Shown here: positions 1 to 13,784 of the stretch, piece by piece
How positions within the stretch are numbered: position 1 is the stretch's first letter
How the letters are laid out: every line of letters starts with the position of its first letter
Source of the DNA: Paracoccus zeaxanthinifaciens ATCC 21588
Lineage (GTDB): Bacteria > Pseudomonadota > Alphaproteobacteria > Rhodobacterales > Rhodobacteraceae
Reading direction: 5' to 3'
Length of the DNA: 64,000 bases
Assembly: GCF_000420145.1 (NCBI RefSeq)
Contig: NZ_ATUJ01000007.1
Location: 1-64,000, forward strand
Translations under genes and position numbers: made by a program
The notes under the pieces: model-generated
What the model was told of the DNA's origin: nothing
Databases searched by the model: none
The model's input: only the letters and a program-made list of their open reading frames with translations

Positions 1-531
1 CAGAAAAGATTACTCATGATGCCCCCACCTGTTTGGGAGCGTGAATCACGCCGACAGGACGGCATCAAGAAAATTAATGGGTCCTGACCCTAGTAGTCAA
101 CCCGGACCGGTCGGTCCGTGCACGTCAGTTGCCAAGGACCGCTTTTGCTGACCTGACATAGACTGTTTGCATCGGCAGCGAAGGGCGGCTGTCCGCCCAT
201 TGCCATCACATAATATCTAAGCTTGTCATCAGATCACGAGCCCGCGCTCTGTCTCGCACATACTTTCTGCATACTGAGCTGGGGAATGCCCGTGGAAGCG
301 CGCTGGACGACTTTCGTTACGGCGACAGCAACTCCGGGACGAGCAGAATCAGAAGCTCATCAATGAATGCGATCTGGATAACTCGAAAACGGGTCAACTA
401 TGATGAGGTGCTCCGGCCGGCCGCTAAGCGACTAAGCAGGAAGTCTTAAAATCAATGACTTACAAAACCTTTACTCGGAGCTGGCTTAAGATACCCCCGG
501 ATGGCACTAACTATGCACGGAGTAACAAATC
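1..531. other. Leading region with no recognisable gene
   Basis: No reading frame here resembles a known protein. Composition looks somewhat less GC-rich than the genes to the right. A small inverted repeat (CGGACCG, 2-base loop, CGGTCCG) lies at 103-118, without a T tract. A frame through about 300-447 stays open for some 50 codons but ends in TAA and matches nothing I know. The stretch may be a decayed mobile-element edge or plain intergenic DNA; I cannot tell which. Confidence 0.4.
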
Positions 532-843
532 TCAGTGCGTCCAGGGGGCGCGGCGGTCGGTGGCGAAGTTCTCGCCATAGCCGCGGGGGCGGACGTTCTG
601 GCTGCGCTTGTGCGGCTCTTGCACGACATAGTCCAGACCGCGTTCGCGGGCGTAATCCTCGGCCTGCTTGCGGGTGTCGAAGCGCAGGCGAACCTGCGAC
701 TGCGTATCGTCGCTGCTGGTCCAGCCCATCAGCGGATCGATCTCGCGGGCATCGGCGGGCGGGTATTCCAGCAGCCAGCCACGCGTGCGGGCCATCCCCG
801 AGGTCATCGCGTTGCGGGCAGGCTGGTAAATACGGACGCGCAT
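532..843 (-). CDS. NDUFS4-like complex I accessory subunit (ETC complex I subunit family)
   Basis: A 103-residue protein of the family that includes mitochondrial NDUFS4, an accessory subunit on the matrix arm of NADH:ubiquinone oxidoreductase; alphaproteobacterial complex I is known to carry a homologue. Visible family features are an N-terminal RIYQPAR start, the [16 protein letters not shown] segment near the middle, [11 protein letters not shown], and a C-terminal RPRGYGENF. Length is normal for bacterial members. The ATG at 843 follows a GAGGAAG ribosome-binding site. The gene stands alone, away from any nuo operon in view, which is usual for this subunit in the group. It should act on the cytoplasmic side of the membrane. 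Confidence 0.9.
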   Translation of the reverse strand: MRVRIYQPARNAMTSGMARTRGWLLEYPPADAREIDPLMGWTSSDDTQSQVRLRFDTRKQAEDYARERGLDYVVQEPHKRSQNVRPRGYGENFATDRRAPWTH

Positions 844-975
844 GGGTGTCTTCCTCGAACAGGGTTCGGCCTTTGTATCGCCGCAATCGAGCGGTGCTTC
901 AAGTCCCGAGAATGCCGCAGGAACGGATCGCTCGCCCTGCCGTTAGGTCTGCACATGACCACGAAGGAGGTTCCC

Positions 976-1515
976 ATGCTTCGCCTGACCGCCGCCGCCA
1001 TCCTTGCCGCAACCCCTGCCCTTGCCGACGACCACTCGGCCCACTCGACCGCCCCCATGGACAGCACCGAGGCCATGAGCGCGGATATCGCAGGCCCCGA
1101 GGGTCAGCCCCACGGCACCATCACCGCGATGCCCACGCCCTCGGGGATGATGCACCTGAAGATCGAGCTGACCGATGTGCCGGCAGGCACCTATGCCGCG
1201 CATCTGCACGAGACCGGCCTGTGCGAGGGCCCGGAATTCAAGAGCGCGGGCGGCCATCTGGCTGGCGAGGGCCGCGATCACGGCGTGAACTCGGAGAACG
1301 GGCCGCATCTGGGGGATCTGCCCAATGTCCACGTTCCCCAGAGCGGCATGCTGACGGTCGAGTATTTCGTCCCCGACCTTGCGGCAGAACAGGTCGTTGA
1401 TGCAGACGGCACGTCCTTCATGATCCATCAGGGGATGGACGACATGGAATCGCAGCCCTCGGGGGATGCGGGCGGCAGGATGGCCTGCGCGGTCCTTGCC
1501 GCTGCCAGCCAATGA
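976..1515 (+). CDS. sodC: Periplasmic Cu/Zn superoxide dismutase
   Basis: Dismutates superoxide to hydrogen peroxide and oxygen, outside the cytoplasm. The 179-residue precursor starts at ATG 976 behind a strong AAGGAGG site (964-970) and has a cleavable signal peptide ending near ALA. Metal-ligand segments are present in order: AAHLHETGLCEG (Cu ligands plus the first disulfide Cys), SAGGHLAG, HGVNSENGPHLGDLPN (bridging and Zn ligands), SFMIHQGMDD, and GRMACAVL with the second Cys and the catalytic-type Arg. The usual GGHxNP reads GGHLAG, a small departure. Residues just after the signal peptide are His/Met-rich, which could help bind copper. A strong terminator follows directly, so it is probably monocistronic. 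Confidence 0.93.
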   Translation: MLRLTAAAILAATPALADDHSAHSTAPMDSTEAMSADIAGPEGQPHGTITAMPTPSGMMHLKIELTDVPAGTYAAHLHETGLCEGPEFKSAGGHLAGEGRDHGVNSENGPHLGDLPNVHVPQSGMLTVEYFVPDLAAEQVVDADGTSFMIHQGMDDMESQPSGDAGGRMACAVLAAASQ

Positions 1516-1523
1516 GGCAAGCG

Positions 1524-1548
1524 GGGCCCTTCGGGGCCCTGTTTTTTT
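1524..1548 (+). terminator. Rho-independent terminator of sodC
   Basis: GGGCCC arms at 1524-1529 and 1534-1539 close a TTCG tetraloop and are followed by TG and seven T residues. This is a textbook intrinsic terminator, 8 bases after the sodC stop codon. Confidence 0.9.
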
Positions 1549-1627
1549 ACAATGCTGCAAAACGGGTTATGATGGGAACGACACCGCCGGAATGGCGTTC
1601 AAGACCCGACAAGCAAGAGGTTCCCGC

Positions 1628-1890
1628 ATGAAAATCCGCCTTGCCCTTCTGGCCGCCGTGACCGCCCTGGGTGCCTGCGCCTCGGGGCCCAGCTATACCG
1701 TGGCAGATCGCGTCTGCAATCCGGCCAAGCATGCACGGGTCGTCGGCATGAACTGGGGCGAGGTCAGCTTTCCGCCCACGCTTCAGGTTCGCCTGGTGGA
1801 TTATGGCCGGCCGGTTCCGCCTGCGACGAACCCGGCCCGCCTGACCCTGCACACCGACCCGAAGGGCTGGATCGGCCGCGTCAGCTGCGG

Positions 1891-1894
<4 letters not shown>
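1628..1894 (+). CDS. Small lipoprotein resembling the I78 peptidase-inhibitor family
   Basis: An 88-residue exported protein. The signal peptide ends in the lipobox LGAC, so it should be lipidated at that Cys and held in a membrane facing the periplasm. The mature part has the I78 inhibitor layout: a conserved Cys near the start, a VVGM segment, [21 protein letters not shown] in the middle (the family pattern is vR...pG..vT.D..p.RLn), and a final RVSCG that would form a disulfide with the first Cys. The function is inferred from this pattern only: inhibition of serine peptidases. Its TAG stop shares the tetranucleotide CTAG with the uvrB stop on the other strand. Confidence 0.7.
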
Positions 1895-4077
<2,183 letters not shown>

Positions 4078-4132
4078 GAGGTTCCCGTTCCGTTCGGACT
4101 GGCCCCCAAGATGTGCGTTGCGGGGCGTCAGA

Positions 4133-5350
4133 TCAACCGCGCTTGAGCCTCGAAGGTTGCAAGGCGTCCCAACCCTGCCCGCCGGAAATCTCGTCCGCGA
4201 GGATCTCCGACGTGACCGGACCAAGGGTGAAGCCCTGATGACCATGCCCGAAATGCGCCCAGAGGTTCGGCTGATCCGGAACCCGACCGACCAGCGGCAG
4301 CATGTCCGGCATGCAGGGGCGACGTCCGGTCCAGGGTTCGGCCTCGACCGGGGCGCCCACGTCGAACAGTTCCCGCGCGGCCTTCTCGCCATGCTTCAGC
4401 TGCGGCGGGGTCAGGCGCGGATGCGAGGTCAGCTCGGCCGCGGTCGCGATGCGCAGGCCGCGACGCATGGGCGACAGCACGACCGAGTTGCCGAAATCCG
4501 CGATCGGGTGCTGCGGCGGCAACTCCATGTGGTAATGCCGGTGATAGCCGCGCTTGTAGACCATCGGCACGCGCAGGCCGAAGCGTTCGGTGATGGCGGG
4601 CGACCAGGGGCCAAGCGCGATGACGGCATGTTCGCCCTCGGCCTCGTCCGCGATCCATGCCGCGCCCTTGCGATGCAGATCGCCCGCATCGCCGTTGATG
4701 ATCCGCCCGCCGCGCTTCTGGAACAGCGCGGCATAGGCCGCGACCAGCCCACCGGGGTCCGAGCAATTCCACGCGTCCATCCAATGGGTTGCGCCCTGAA
4801 CCTCAACCTTGATCGAGGGTTCGACCGCGCGCAGTTCGGCACCGGTCAGCAGCCGCGCATCCACGCCGAAATCGTTGCGGAAACGCTCGACCGCCTTGGC
4901 GCCCTTGTCGAACTTGGCGGGCGTCCGGTGCAGTTCGATGAAGCCGTTCTTGCGGATGATGTTGTCCGAACCCGACGCCGCGATCAGCGGCGCGTGGCGG
5001 TCGGTGGACTGGCGGATCAGCTTGCCCCAGGTCTGCGACGCCCGCCGATGCGCGGCCGGAAGCGAGTTCAGCGCATAGCTCCAGACCGCGCCCATCTGCG
5101 ACATCAGCCCCGAGGGCGTCCACTTGACGTCGAAGCCGCGCCCCATCGCGATCTGCAGCAGCGCACCGGGTGCCAGCGGCATGGCATAGGGCTCGACCGC
5201 CTCGGTCTGGATCAGGCCGGCATTGCCGTAACTGGTCTCGCGTCCGGGGACGTTGCGTTCGATGATGGTCACGTCGTGACCACGCTCCTGCAGGGACAGC
5301 GCCGTCGTGACGCCGACCATACCCGCACCCAGAACCAGAATCTCGGCCAT
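4133..5350 (-). CDS. FAD-dependent amino-acid oxidoreductase, D-amino-acid dehydrogenase type (DadA-like)
   Basis: A 405-residue member of the DAO family, which oxidatively deaminates D-amino acids or related amines using FAD. The N terminus carries the dinucleotide-binding motif [17 protein letters not shown] followed by the acidic end of strand 2 (TIIER). A second nucleotide-contact region lies near the C terminus ([16 protein letters not shown] and [12 protein letters not shown]). ATG 5350 has an AAGGAGG site at good distance. A 102-bp gap separates it from sufS, so it is probably its own unit. The substrate cannot be read from the sequence; D-amino acids, glycine or an opine-like amine are all open. 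Confidence 0.85.
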   Translation of the reverse strand: MAEILVLGAGMVGVTTALSLQERGHDVTIIERNVPGRETSYGNAGLIQTEAVEPYAMPLAPGALLQIAMGRGFDVKWTPSGLMSQMGAVWSYALNSLPAAHRRASQTWGKLIRQSTDRHAPLIAASGSDNIIRKNGFIELHRTPAKFDKGAKAVERFRNDFGVDARLLTGAELRAVEPSIKVEVQGATHWMDAWNCSDPGGLVAAYAALFQKRGGRIINGDAGDLHRKGAAWIADEAEGEHAVIALGPWSPAITERFGLRVPMVYKRGYHRHYHMELPPQHPIADFGNSVVLSPMRRGLRIATAAELTSHPRLTPPQLKHGEKAARELFDVGAPVEAEPWTGRRPCMPDMLPLVGRVPDQPNLWAHFGHGHQGFTLGPVTSEILADEISGGQGWDALQPSRLKRG

Positions 5351-5452
5351 GCCTGCCTCCTTGTCGATCTTGCGACAAGGGATGCAGATGCTGCCTTCTT
5401 CCGGCAAGGTCTAACGTGAATTCTTCGGCCTGTTTGCGAATCTTTGCAAGAT

Positions 5453-6664
5453 TCAGGCGAAAAGCTCGCGGCAGAACGTCAATCCTTCGACCAAAGCGTC
5501 GACTTCTGCCTTGGTGTTGTACATCGCGAAGCTGGCGCGCGCAGTGGCGCTGACGCCGAAGAACTCCATCAGCGGCATGGCGCAGTGGCTGCCCGCGCGC
5601 ACGGCGATTCCCTTCTTGTCGAGGATGGTCGAGATGTCATGCGCATGCGCCCCCTCCATCGTCATCGAGAAGATCGCGCCCTTGTCCGCCGCGTCGCCCT
5701 GGATCTGCAGCCAGTTCAGCGCCCGCAGCCGGTCACGGGCATAGTCGCGCAGCCCCCGTTCGTGGCTTGCCACGTTCTCCATCCCGAGGCCCATCAGGTA
5801 TTCCAGCGCGGCGCCCAGTCCGATCTGGTTCACGATGCCCGGCGTGCCGGCCTCGAACCGCAGGGGCGGATCGGCATAGGTCACCTCGTCCCGGCCCACG
5901 GTGCGGATCATGTCGCCGCCCCCCAGGAAGGGCCGCATCTCGGCCTGCCGTTCGGCGCTGATCCAGATCGCGCCCGAACCCGAAGGCCCATAGAGCTTGT
6001 GACCCGTGATGCAGTAGAAATCGCAGCCGAGCGCCGCGACATCGACCGGCATGTGCACCGCCGCCTGGCTGCCATCGACCATCACCGGAACATCCGTGCC
6101 GCGCGCGATGGCCGCGACATCGACCACGGTGCCCGTCACGTTCGACATATGCGTGACCGCGATCAGCTTGGTGCGCGGGCCGACGGCCTCGAGCACCTTT
6201 TCGGCAGGCAGGCTGCCATCGGGCTCGGGCTCGACCCATTTCAGGACGACGCCCTGCCGTTCGCGCAGGAAATGCCAGGGCACGATATTGGCGTGATGCT
6301 CCATCACCGACAGCACGATCTCGTCGCCCGCCTGAAGGCGCGGCGCGGCCCAGCCATAGCTGACAAGGTTGATCCCCTCGGTCGAGCCGCTGGTGAAGAT
6401 CACCTCATCCTCGGCGGGGGCGTTCAGGAAGCGGGCGATGGTGCCGCGGACGCGCTCGTAATTGTCGGTCGCAAGGTTCGACAGGTAATGCAGCCCGCGA
6501 TGGACATTGGCGTATTCGCCCTCGTAGGCGCGGGTGATCGCGTCGATCACGACCTGCGGCTTCTGGGCGCTGGCACCGCTGTCCAGATAGACCAGCGGAC
6601 GGCCGTTCACCTGGCGCGACAGGATCGGGAAATCGGCACGGACGGCGTCGATGTCAAAGCTCAT
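5453..6664 (-). CDS. sufS: Cysteine desulfurase SufS
   Basis: A PLP enzyme of 403 residues that removes sulfur from cysteine and passes persulfide to the SufBCD scaffold. The PLP lysine is K223 in ITGHKLYGPSG, and VMEHHANIVPWH supplies the cofactor-stacking His. The catalytic cysteine is C361 in RAGSHCAMP, the class II (SufS) form of the loop. It is the last gene of the suf run, overlapping the upstream membrane-protein gene by ATGA (6661-6664). No SufE or SufU partner gene lies in this window, so the sulfur acceptor must be encoded elsewhere or be SufBCD itself. Confidence 0.96.
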   Translation of the reverse strand: MSFDIDAVRADFPILSRQVNGRPLVYLDSGASAQKPQVVIDAITRAYEGEYANVHRGLHYLSNLATDNYERVRGTIARFLNAPAEDEVIFTSGSTEGINLVSYGWAAPRLQAGDEIVLSVMEHHANIVPWHFLRERQGVVLKWVEPEPDGSLPAEKVLEAVGPRTKLIAVTHMSNVTGTVVDVAAIARGTDVPVMVDGSQAAVHMPVDVAALGCDFYCITGHKLYGPSGSGAIWISAERQAEMRPFLGGGDMIRTVGRDEVTYADPPLRFEAGTPGIVNQIGLGAALEYLMGLGMENVASHERGLRDYARDRLRALNWLQIQGDAADKGAIFSMTMEGAHAHDISTILDKKGIAVRAGSHCAMPLMEFFGVSATARASFAMYNTKAEVDALVEGLTFCRELFA

Positions 6665-7254
6665 TGCGGCATCTCCGGCATGAGGCCGAGCGCGGCGGCC
6701 AGGAAGGACAGGACGGTGCCCATCGCGATCAGGGTGACGAACATCACCAGCAGCACCTTGGGCCCGCTGGTGAACCCGTGCAGGGCCTTCGTGAACTGGA
6801 CCGTCAGCCACAGGAACAGCGCGATGGCCATGATCCCCGCGATCCCCGCAACGGGCGGCACGGCCAGCGACAGGACGACCTGCGCGGCCTGCACGATCAG
6901 CAGCAGGACCTCGATCCAGACGGTCAGGATCAGCGCGTCGGGGAATGTCCCCCTGCCGCCGAAGATCCGTCCCACGCCGGCCATCAGCCCGGCGCCCATC
7001 ACGATCGCGGCCATCTGCATCGCGGCCAGCATCATCGGCTGGCGGACGACCGACAGCATCGGGGCCTCGGCCCCCTCGGGCGCGGGGAAGATCGACGAGA
7101 CGAGGAACGCCATCAGCGCCGAGACCGAGACGGCCAGCACCAGCGCCATCCAGCGGGCCTGCATCGGCAGGTCCAGCCCGATCAGCTGCCTTGCCGCCGC
7201 ATCGGGATCGCGGAAGGTGGTTCGCACAAGGTGCTTGAAATCGTCGAAACTCAT
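6661..7254 (-). CDS. YIP1-family membrane protein within the suf operon
   Basis: A 197-residue integral membrane protein with about five hydrophobic segments (near residues 35-55, 75-98, 110-130, 135-152 and 168-190) and a short cytoplasmic N terminus rich in charged residues (SFDDFKHLVRTTFRDPDAAAR). That start, two amphipathic residues runs before the first helix, is typical of bacterial YIP1-domain proteins. The gene overlaps both neighbours by ATGA, so it is translated with the suf genes. No role in Fe-S assembly is established for this family; the linkage suggests one but does not show it. Confidence 0.75.
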   Translation of the reverse strand: MSFDDFKHLVRTTFRDPDAAARQLIGLDLPMQARWMALVLAVSVSALMAFLVSSIFPAPEGAEAPMLSVVRQPMMLAAMQMAAIVMGAGLMAGVGRIFGGRGTFPDALILTVWIEVLLLIVQAAQVVLSLAVPPVAGIAGIMAIALFLWLTVQFTKALHGFTSGPKVLLVMFVTLIAMGTVLSFLAAALGLMPEMPQ

Positions 7255-7724
7255 TGCCGCCTCGTCAGCGCCCGGAAACCGGCGCCCCAGATCAGAAGGA
7301 AACCGACACCCGCGATCGCGCGCGTCAGCGTAAGCGCGGGCCCCGGCCCCACGAAACCCGCCGTCAGCCCCGCCAGAAGCGATGCAGGCGCCGCCGCCAG
7401 CAGCGCCCAGAACAGCGCAAGCCGGGCGTGGCGCGGGTCGATCCGCCACGGCGTCACGCGCAGCAGCAGGCCCGACAGCCCCGCCACGAAATAGGCCAGA
7501 AGCGGCAGCATGAAAAGGGAACCCATCAGCGCACCCCCCATGCGGGCGTCCAGCGGGATCGAGGGGTCGATCTGCGCCGCGCGGGCATGGCCGGGGGCCT
7601 GCGAGACCAGCTGCATCAGGCCCGCCAGCATGACGACGACCAGAAGCGTGGTATCGGGAATGTCGGCAAGGCCCCGCACCACCCGGCGCGGGGCCCACCA
7701 GCTTGCAAGCACGCGGCGGAGCAT
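7251..7724 (-). CDS. Second YIP1-like membrane protein within the suf operon
   Basis: A 157-residue membrane protein with four to five predicted helices and Arg-rich cytoplasmic ends (LRRVLASWWAPRRVVRGLAD at the start, RALTRRQ at the end). It resembles its downstream neighbour in size, topology and N-terminal layout (WxxPRxVVRxL), so the pair may form a heteromer; that is inference. I chose ATG 7724, which lies 17 bases after the sufD stop with a GAGG upstream. A GTG at 7769 would add 15 residues and overlap sufD by 28 bases. The stop overlaps the next gene by ATGA. Confidence 0.7.
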   Translation of the reverse strand: MLRRVLASWWAPRRVVRGLADIPDTTLLVVVMLAGLMQLVSQAPGHARAAQIDPSIPLDARMGGALMGSLFMLPLLAYFVAGLSGLLLRVTPWRIDPRHARLALFWALLAAAPASLLAGLTAGFVGPGPALTLTRAIAGVGFLLIWGAGFRALTRRQ

Positions 7725-7741
7725 GCCGCCGCGCGCCTCGC

Positions 7742-9078
7742 TCAGATCTGCGGACGATCCGTCAGCCACGCATCAAGCCGTTCGTTGATCTCGTCGCGCA
7801 GGCCCTCGTCCTCGACCTCTTCCAGCGCGTCGGCAAGGAAGGACAGGACCAGGAAGACGATGGCGCGTTCGCGCGGAATCCCGCGAGAGCGGAAGTAGAA
7901 CAGCGCGTCCTCGTCGATGGCACCCGTGGTCGACCCGTGAGAGCAGGCCACGTCATCGGCATAGATCTCCAGCTCGGGCTTGGCCAGGAACTGGCTGCGC
8001 TCGTCCAGAAGCAGCGCCTGGCTGATCTGGTAGCCGTCGGTCTTCTGCGCGCCGGGCTTGACCAGGATCTTGCCCTGGAACACGCCGGTGGCGCCGTTCT
8101 TCAGCACCTTCTTGAACACCTGGCGGCTTTCGCCGCGCAGCGCGCCGTGGGTGATGAAGACGGTGTCGTCATGGTGGAACGGACCGACGTTCTGGTCGCC
8201 CAGAACCGCCGCCGCCACATGCGCGACCGCATCGTCGCCGACCATGTCGATGATCGCCTCGTTGCGCATGACGTTGCCGTTCACCGACAGCACGAAGCTC
8301 TTGATGGCGGCGCCTTCGTCCACGCGGGCGAAGATGTGCGAGATGCCGATCTTCGGATCCGCCGCGCGCTTGGCCGCGATCATGTGCAGGCGAGCGCCCT
8401 TGGCAAGATCGGCCTCGATCACGCCGTTGGACCGCGCGCCGACGGTGCCGGTCTCCAGCAGGGTCGCCTCGGCGCCTTCCTCGACGCGGATGACGTGGTG
8501 CCAGACCACGTCGGCGTCGTCCGAGCCGCGACGATGCAGCACGTGGATCGGCTTCGAGGGCGTGCCCGTCACGCGGATCAGCAGGCCGTCCTGCGCAGCG
8601 GCGGTGTTCAGCGCCGCGAAGGGGCGTGCGGCAGGCTTCTGGCCCGCCGTCTCCAGCGCACCGTACAGCCCCTTGGCCCAGTGGTCGGCATCGTCATGCG
8701 TGCCCTTCAGGGTCGAGATCTCGACCCCTTCCAGCGACAGGTCGTCCGAAGCCGCTGCATCGAAGACGCCATCCACGAAGACCAGCGTCAGCTTGTCGCG
8801 CGAGGTGAACAGCGGCGACGCACCATCGGCGATCGGCAGCGGCTTGGCCTCGGGGGCGTTGAACGGACGCGGATCGGTAAAGCGCCAGTATTCGTCGCGC
8901 GGACCGGGCAGGCCCATGTCGCGCAGACGTGCCAGCGCCTCGGACCGTGCATCGGCCGACCAGCCGCCCTTGGGCAGCGGCAGCGCGGCAAGGCGAGCCT
9001 CCAGCGCGTCCGCGGCCTTCGGTGCGCCGGAAACCTGCGGCGTCACCTCGTCCTTGGTTTTCACGGCTGCTTCAGTCA

Positions 9079-9079
<1 letters not shown>
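7742..9079 (-). CDS. sufD: Fe-S cluster assembly scaffold protein SufD
   Basis: A 445-residue component of the SufBC2D complex. The N-terminal helical segment contains GPRDEYWRFTDPRPFN, and the C-terminal part is the right-handed beta-helix core shared with SufB, including SHGSTTGAIDEDALFYFRSRG, whose His and the FYFRSRG element are hallmarks of the SufB/SufD interface. It ends in a helical tail (EEVEDEGLRDEINERL). The start codon overlaps the sufC stop by one base (TGATG), which implies translational coupling. SufD pairs with SufB on the two SufC ATPase subunits. Confidence 0.95.
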
Positions 9080-9834
<755 letters not shown>

Positions 9835-9902
9835 ATCTTCCTCATCGGATGGTGGCGGCGGTGCCGTCCCGCGGCACCATCATCGAATTTTGCGTGGCGG
9901 CC

Positions 9903-11423
<1,521 letters not shown>

Positions 11424-11466
11424 TCTCTTTCCTTCCTCGATGGCGGGCCCCTGCCCGCCCGTTCCG

Positions 11467-12510
11467 TCACGCATGTCGGCTGCGCCAGCGCCTATAAGCC
11501 TTTTCCCAGGCGTCCGCAAATCGGTTGATCTGATCGTCGCCCAAAGCGGGGCTTATCGAAACCCTGATCGCCGATTGGGCCTGCTGATCGTCGAACCCCA
11601 TTGCCTGCAGCGCACCGCTGGCCCGGACCTTGCCCGAAGAACAGGCCGAACCCGCCGAGATGGCAAATCCCGCAAGGTCCATCTGCATGACCTGCGTTTC
11701 ACCCTTCCAGCCGGATGTAAGAATGCACGAGGTGTTAGGCAAGCGTCGTGCGTTCTTTCCGGCCACCACGGCCTCGGGCGCGATGTCGCAGATCCGCGCC
11801 TCCAGCATGTCGCGGCGCGCGCGTACCTCGTCCCACAGACCGGCCTCGAGGTCCTTCTGCGCGGCCTCGGCGGCGGCGGCAAGCCCGATGATCCCCACGA
11901 GGTTCTCGGTCCCGGCGCGGCGGCCCTGTTCCTGGCCCCCGCCGCGGATCAGGGCGGGCACCTCGGTCCCCTTGCGCAGGATCAGTGCGCCGATGCCCTT
12001 GGGACCGCCCAGCTTGTGCGCGCTGACGAAACCCGCCGTGATCCCCATCCAGTTGAAGGCCATGGGCACCTTGCCGAAGGCCTGCGTCAGGTCGCTGTTG
12101 TGCAACCCCTCGGGCAGCTTCTGCATCACGCCGGTCTCGTTGTTGGCCAGCTGCAGGCTGGTTCGGGCGGGATCGGCCACCGTGACGATGCCGTCGCCGT
12201 CCACCGCCAGATCCTGTTCGCACCAGACCTTGATCGCGCTATGTTCGACCGGCGCGCAGTGGAAACCGCCGCCGCCCAGCACCATCGAGGCGGCCTCGGT
12301 CGTCCCCGAGGTAAAGACCACGTCCGCGCCATCGGCCCCAAGCGCGCTTGCAAGGCGCTGCCGCGCGCCCTCCAGCGCCATCTTGGCCGCGCGCCCCTCG
12401 GTATGGACCGAGGACGGGTTGCCCGCGATGTCCAGCGCCTCGATCATGGCGGCCTTGACCTCGGGGCGGATCGGCGTCGTGGCATTCCAGTCGAGATAGT
12501 CGCGCGTCAT
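11467..12510 (-). CDS. NifS/IscS-like cysteine desulfurase (class I, short form)
   Basis: A 347-residue PLP enzyme preceding sufB. LANNETG positions the cofactor, K166 in AHKLGGPKG forms the Schiff base, and C290 in SACSSGKV is the persulfide Cys on the longer class I loop. It is about 50 residues shorter than Escherichia coli IscS and begins directly at YLDWNATTP. The operon thus encodes two desulfurases, this one and SufS, a common alphaproteobacterial arrangement; this copy may also serve tRNA thiolation or other sulfur carriers. Its start overlaps the coaBC stop by ATGA. Confidence 0.9.
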   Translation of the reverse strand: MTRDYLDWNATTPIRPEVKAAMIEALDIAGNPSSVHTEGRAAKMALEGARQRLASALGADGADVVFTSGTTEAASMVLGGGGFHCAPVEHSAIKVWCEQDLAVDGDGIVTVADPARTSLQLANNETGVMQKLPEGLHNSDLTQAFGKVPMAFNWMGITAGFVSAHKLGGPKGIGALILRKGTEVPALIRGGGQEQGRRAGTENLVGIIGLAAAAEAAQKDLEAGLWDEVRARRDMLEARICDIAPEAVVAGKNARRLPNTSCILTSGWKGETQVMQMDLAGFAISAGSACSSGKVRASGALQAMGFDDQQAQSAIRVSISPALGDDQINRFADAWEKAYRRWRSRHA

Positions 12511-13712
12511 TCCAGCGCCTCCGCAATCCGGGCCGCAAGCCGTGCCGCGACCTTGTCCTTGTCCATCCGGGGCCATTCTTCGGGGCCCGCCTCGGTGATC
12601 AGCGTCACCGCGTTTTCCGTGCCGCCCATGATGCCCGTCGCGGGGCTGACATCGTTGGCCACGATCCAGTCGCAGCCCTTGCGCAGGCGTTTGGCCGTCG
12701 CGTGGGCGATCACGTCATGCGTCTCGGCGGCGAAGCCCACGACCAGCCGGGGCCGGGATGCGTCGTTCGACAGCCAGCGCAGGATGTCGGGGTTCTCGGC
12801 CATGTCCAGCGCGGGCGGATTGCCGCTGCCGTCCTTCTTCATCTTCAGGCCGCTTTCGTTCGTCACGTGCCAATCCGCGACGGCGGCCGCCATGACGGCG
12901 ATATCGGCGGGCAGCGCGGCCTGCACCGCGTCGCGCATCTGGCGGGCGGTCTCGACCCGGATGACATTGACGCCATCGGGCGGGGCGACCGATGCCGGGC
13001 CGGTCACGAAGTTGACCCGCGCCCCCAGGTCGCGCAGCGCCGCCGCGATGGCCGTCCCCTGCGCCCCCGAGGACCGGTTCGCGATATAGCGCACCGGATC
13101 GATCGGCTCATGCGTCGGCCCCGAGGTGACGATCGCGTGCCGTCCGGCCAAAGGCTGCGGATGCGGGGCGAGCGCGTCGCGGATCGCCGCCACGATGGCC
13201 TCGGGTTCGGCCATGCGTCCGGGGCCGTATTCGCCGCAGGCCATGTCGCCGCTGTCCGGCCCGACCGACAGGATGCCGTCGCGTGCCAGCGTCTCGCGGT
13301 TGCGGCGGGTGGCGGGGTGGTCCCACATCCGCACGTTCATCGCCGGCGCGATCAGAACGGGCTTGTCGGTCGCCAGCAGAAGTGTCGTGGCAAGGTCGTT
13401 GGCGATACCCTGCGCCATCTTCGCCATCAGGTCCGCAGTCGCCGGGGCGACCACGACAAGATCCGCGTTGCGCGACAGCTGGATATGGCCGATCTCGGCC
13501 TCGGTGCCGATGTCGAACAGCGCCTCATGCACCGGCTCTCCTGCCAGCACCGACAGGGTCATGGTCGTGGTGAACTGCGCGCCTGCCTGCGTCAGGACGG
13601 GCGTCACCGACAGCCCCTCGGCCCGCATCAGCCGGATCAGCTGCGGGATCTTATAGGCCGAGATCCCCCCGCCCACGATCAGAAGTATGCGCTTCGGTTG
13701 CATGGCACCCAT
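12507..13712 (-). CDS. coaBC: Bifunctional phosphopantothenoylcysteine decarboxylase/phosphopantothenate-cysteine ligase
   Basis: Catalyses two coenzyme A steps: ligation of cysteine to 4'-phosphopantothenate (CoaB half) and FMN-dependent decarboxylation (CoaC half). The 401-residue product shows the CoaC half first, with GGGISAYK, the catalytic His in GHIQLSRNADL, PAMNVRMW and the reducing Cys in SGDMACGEYGPGRM, then the CoaB half with TSGPTHEPIDPVRYIANRSSG and the NDVSPATG nucleotide-contact loop. Two nearby ATGs exist (13712 and 13703); I used the longer. It is coupled by ATGA to the NifS-like desulfurase, linking two cysteine-consuming enzymes. Confidence 0.94.
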   Translation of the reverse strand: MGAMQPKRILLIVGGGISAYKIPQLIRLMRAEGLSVTPVLTQAGAQFTTTMTLSVLAGEPVHEALFDIGTEAEIGHIQLSRNADLVVVAPATADLMAKMAQGIANDLATTLLLATDKPVLIAPAMNVRMWDHPATRRNRETLARDGILSVGPDSGDMACGEYGPGRMAEPEAIVAAIRDALAPHPQPLAGRHAIVTSGPTHEPIDPVRYIANRSSGAQGTAIAAALRDLGARVNFVTGPASVAPPDGVNVIRVETARQMRDAVQAALPADIAVMAAAVADWHVTNESGLKMKKDGSGNPPALDMAENPDILRWLSNDASRPRLVVGFAAETHDVIAHATAKRLRKGCDWIVANDVSPATGIMGGTENAVTLITEAGPEEWPRMDKDKVAARLAARIAEALE

Positions 13713-13742
13713 CCCCGTGATCCGGCAGAGATAACGACCGCC

Positions 13743-13767
13743 CCGCCTTATCGCAAGCGATAGGCGG
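13743..13767. repeat. Stem-loop between coaBC and the thiamine kinase gene
   Basis: CCGCC plus TATCGC pair with GCGATA plus GGCGG across a two-base AA loop, with one bulged T at 13748. There is no T tract on either side. It may end transcription of the upstream DUF2842-thiN unit through Rho, or be a REP-like element. Confidence 0.5.
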
Positions 13768-13784
13768 CGCGAAACGGAACAGCC

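Noticed and set aside
103..118. Inverted repeat CGGACCG/CGGTCCG as a terminator
   Set aside because: The two-base loop is too short for a good hairpin, no T run follows, and no gene ends nearby.
5444..7333. Plus-strand open frame of about 629 codons across sufS and the membrane-protein gene
   Set aside because: Arg/His/Gly-rich product without domains, opposite to well-supported genes; a composition artefact.
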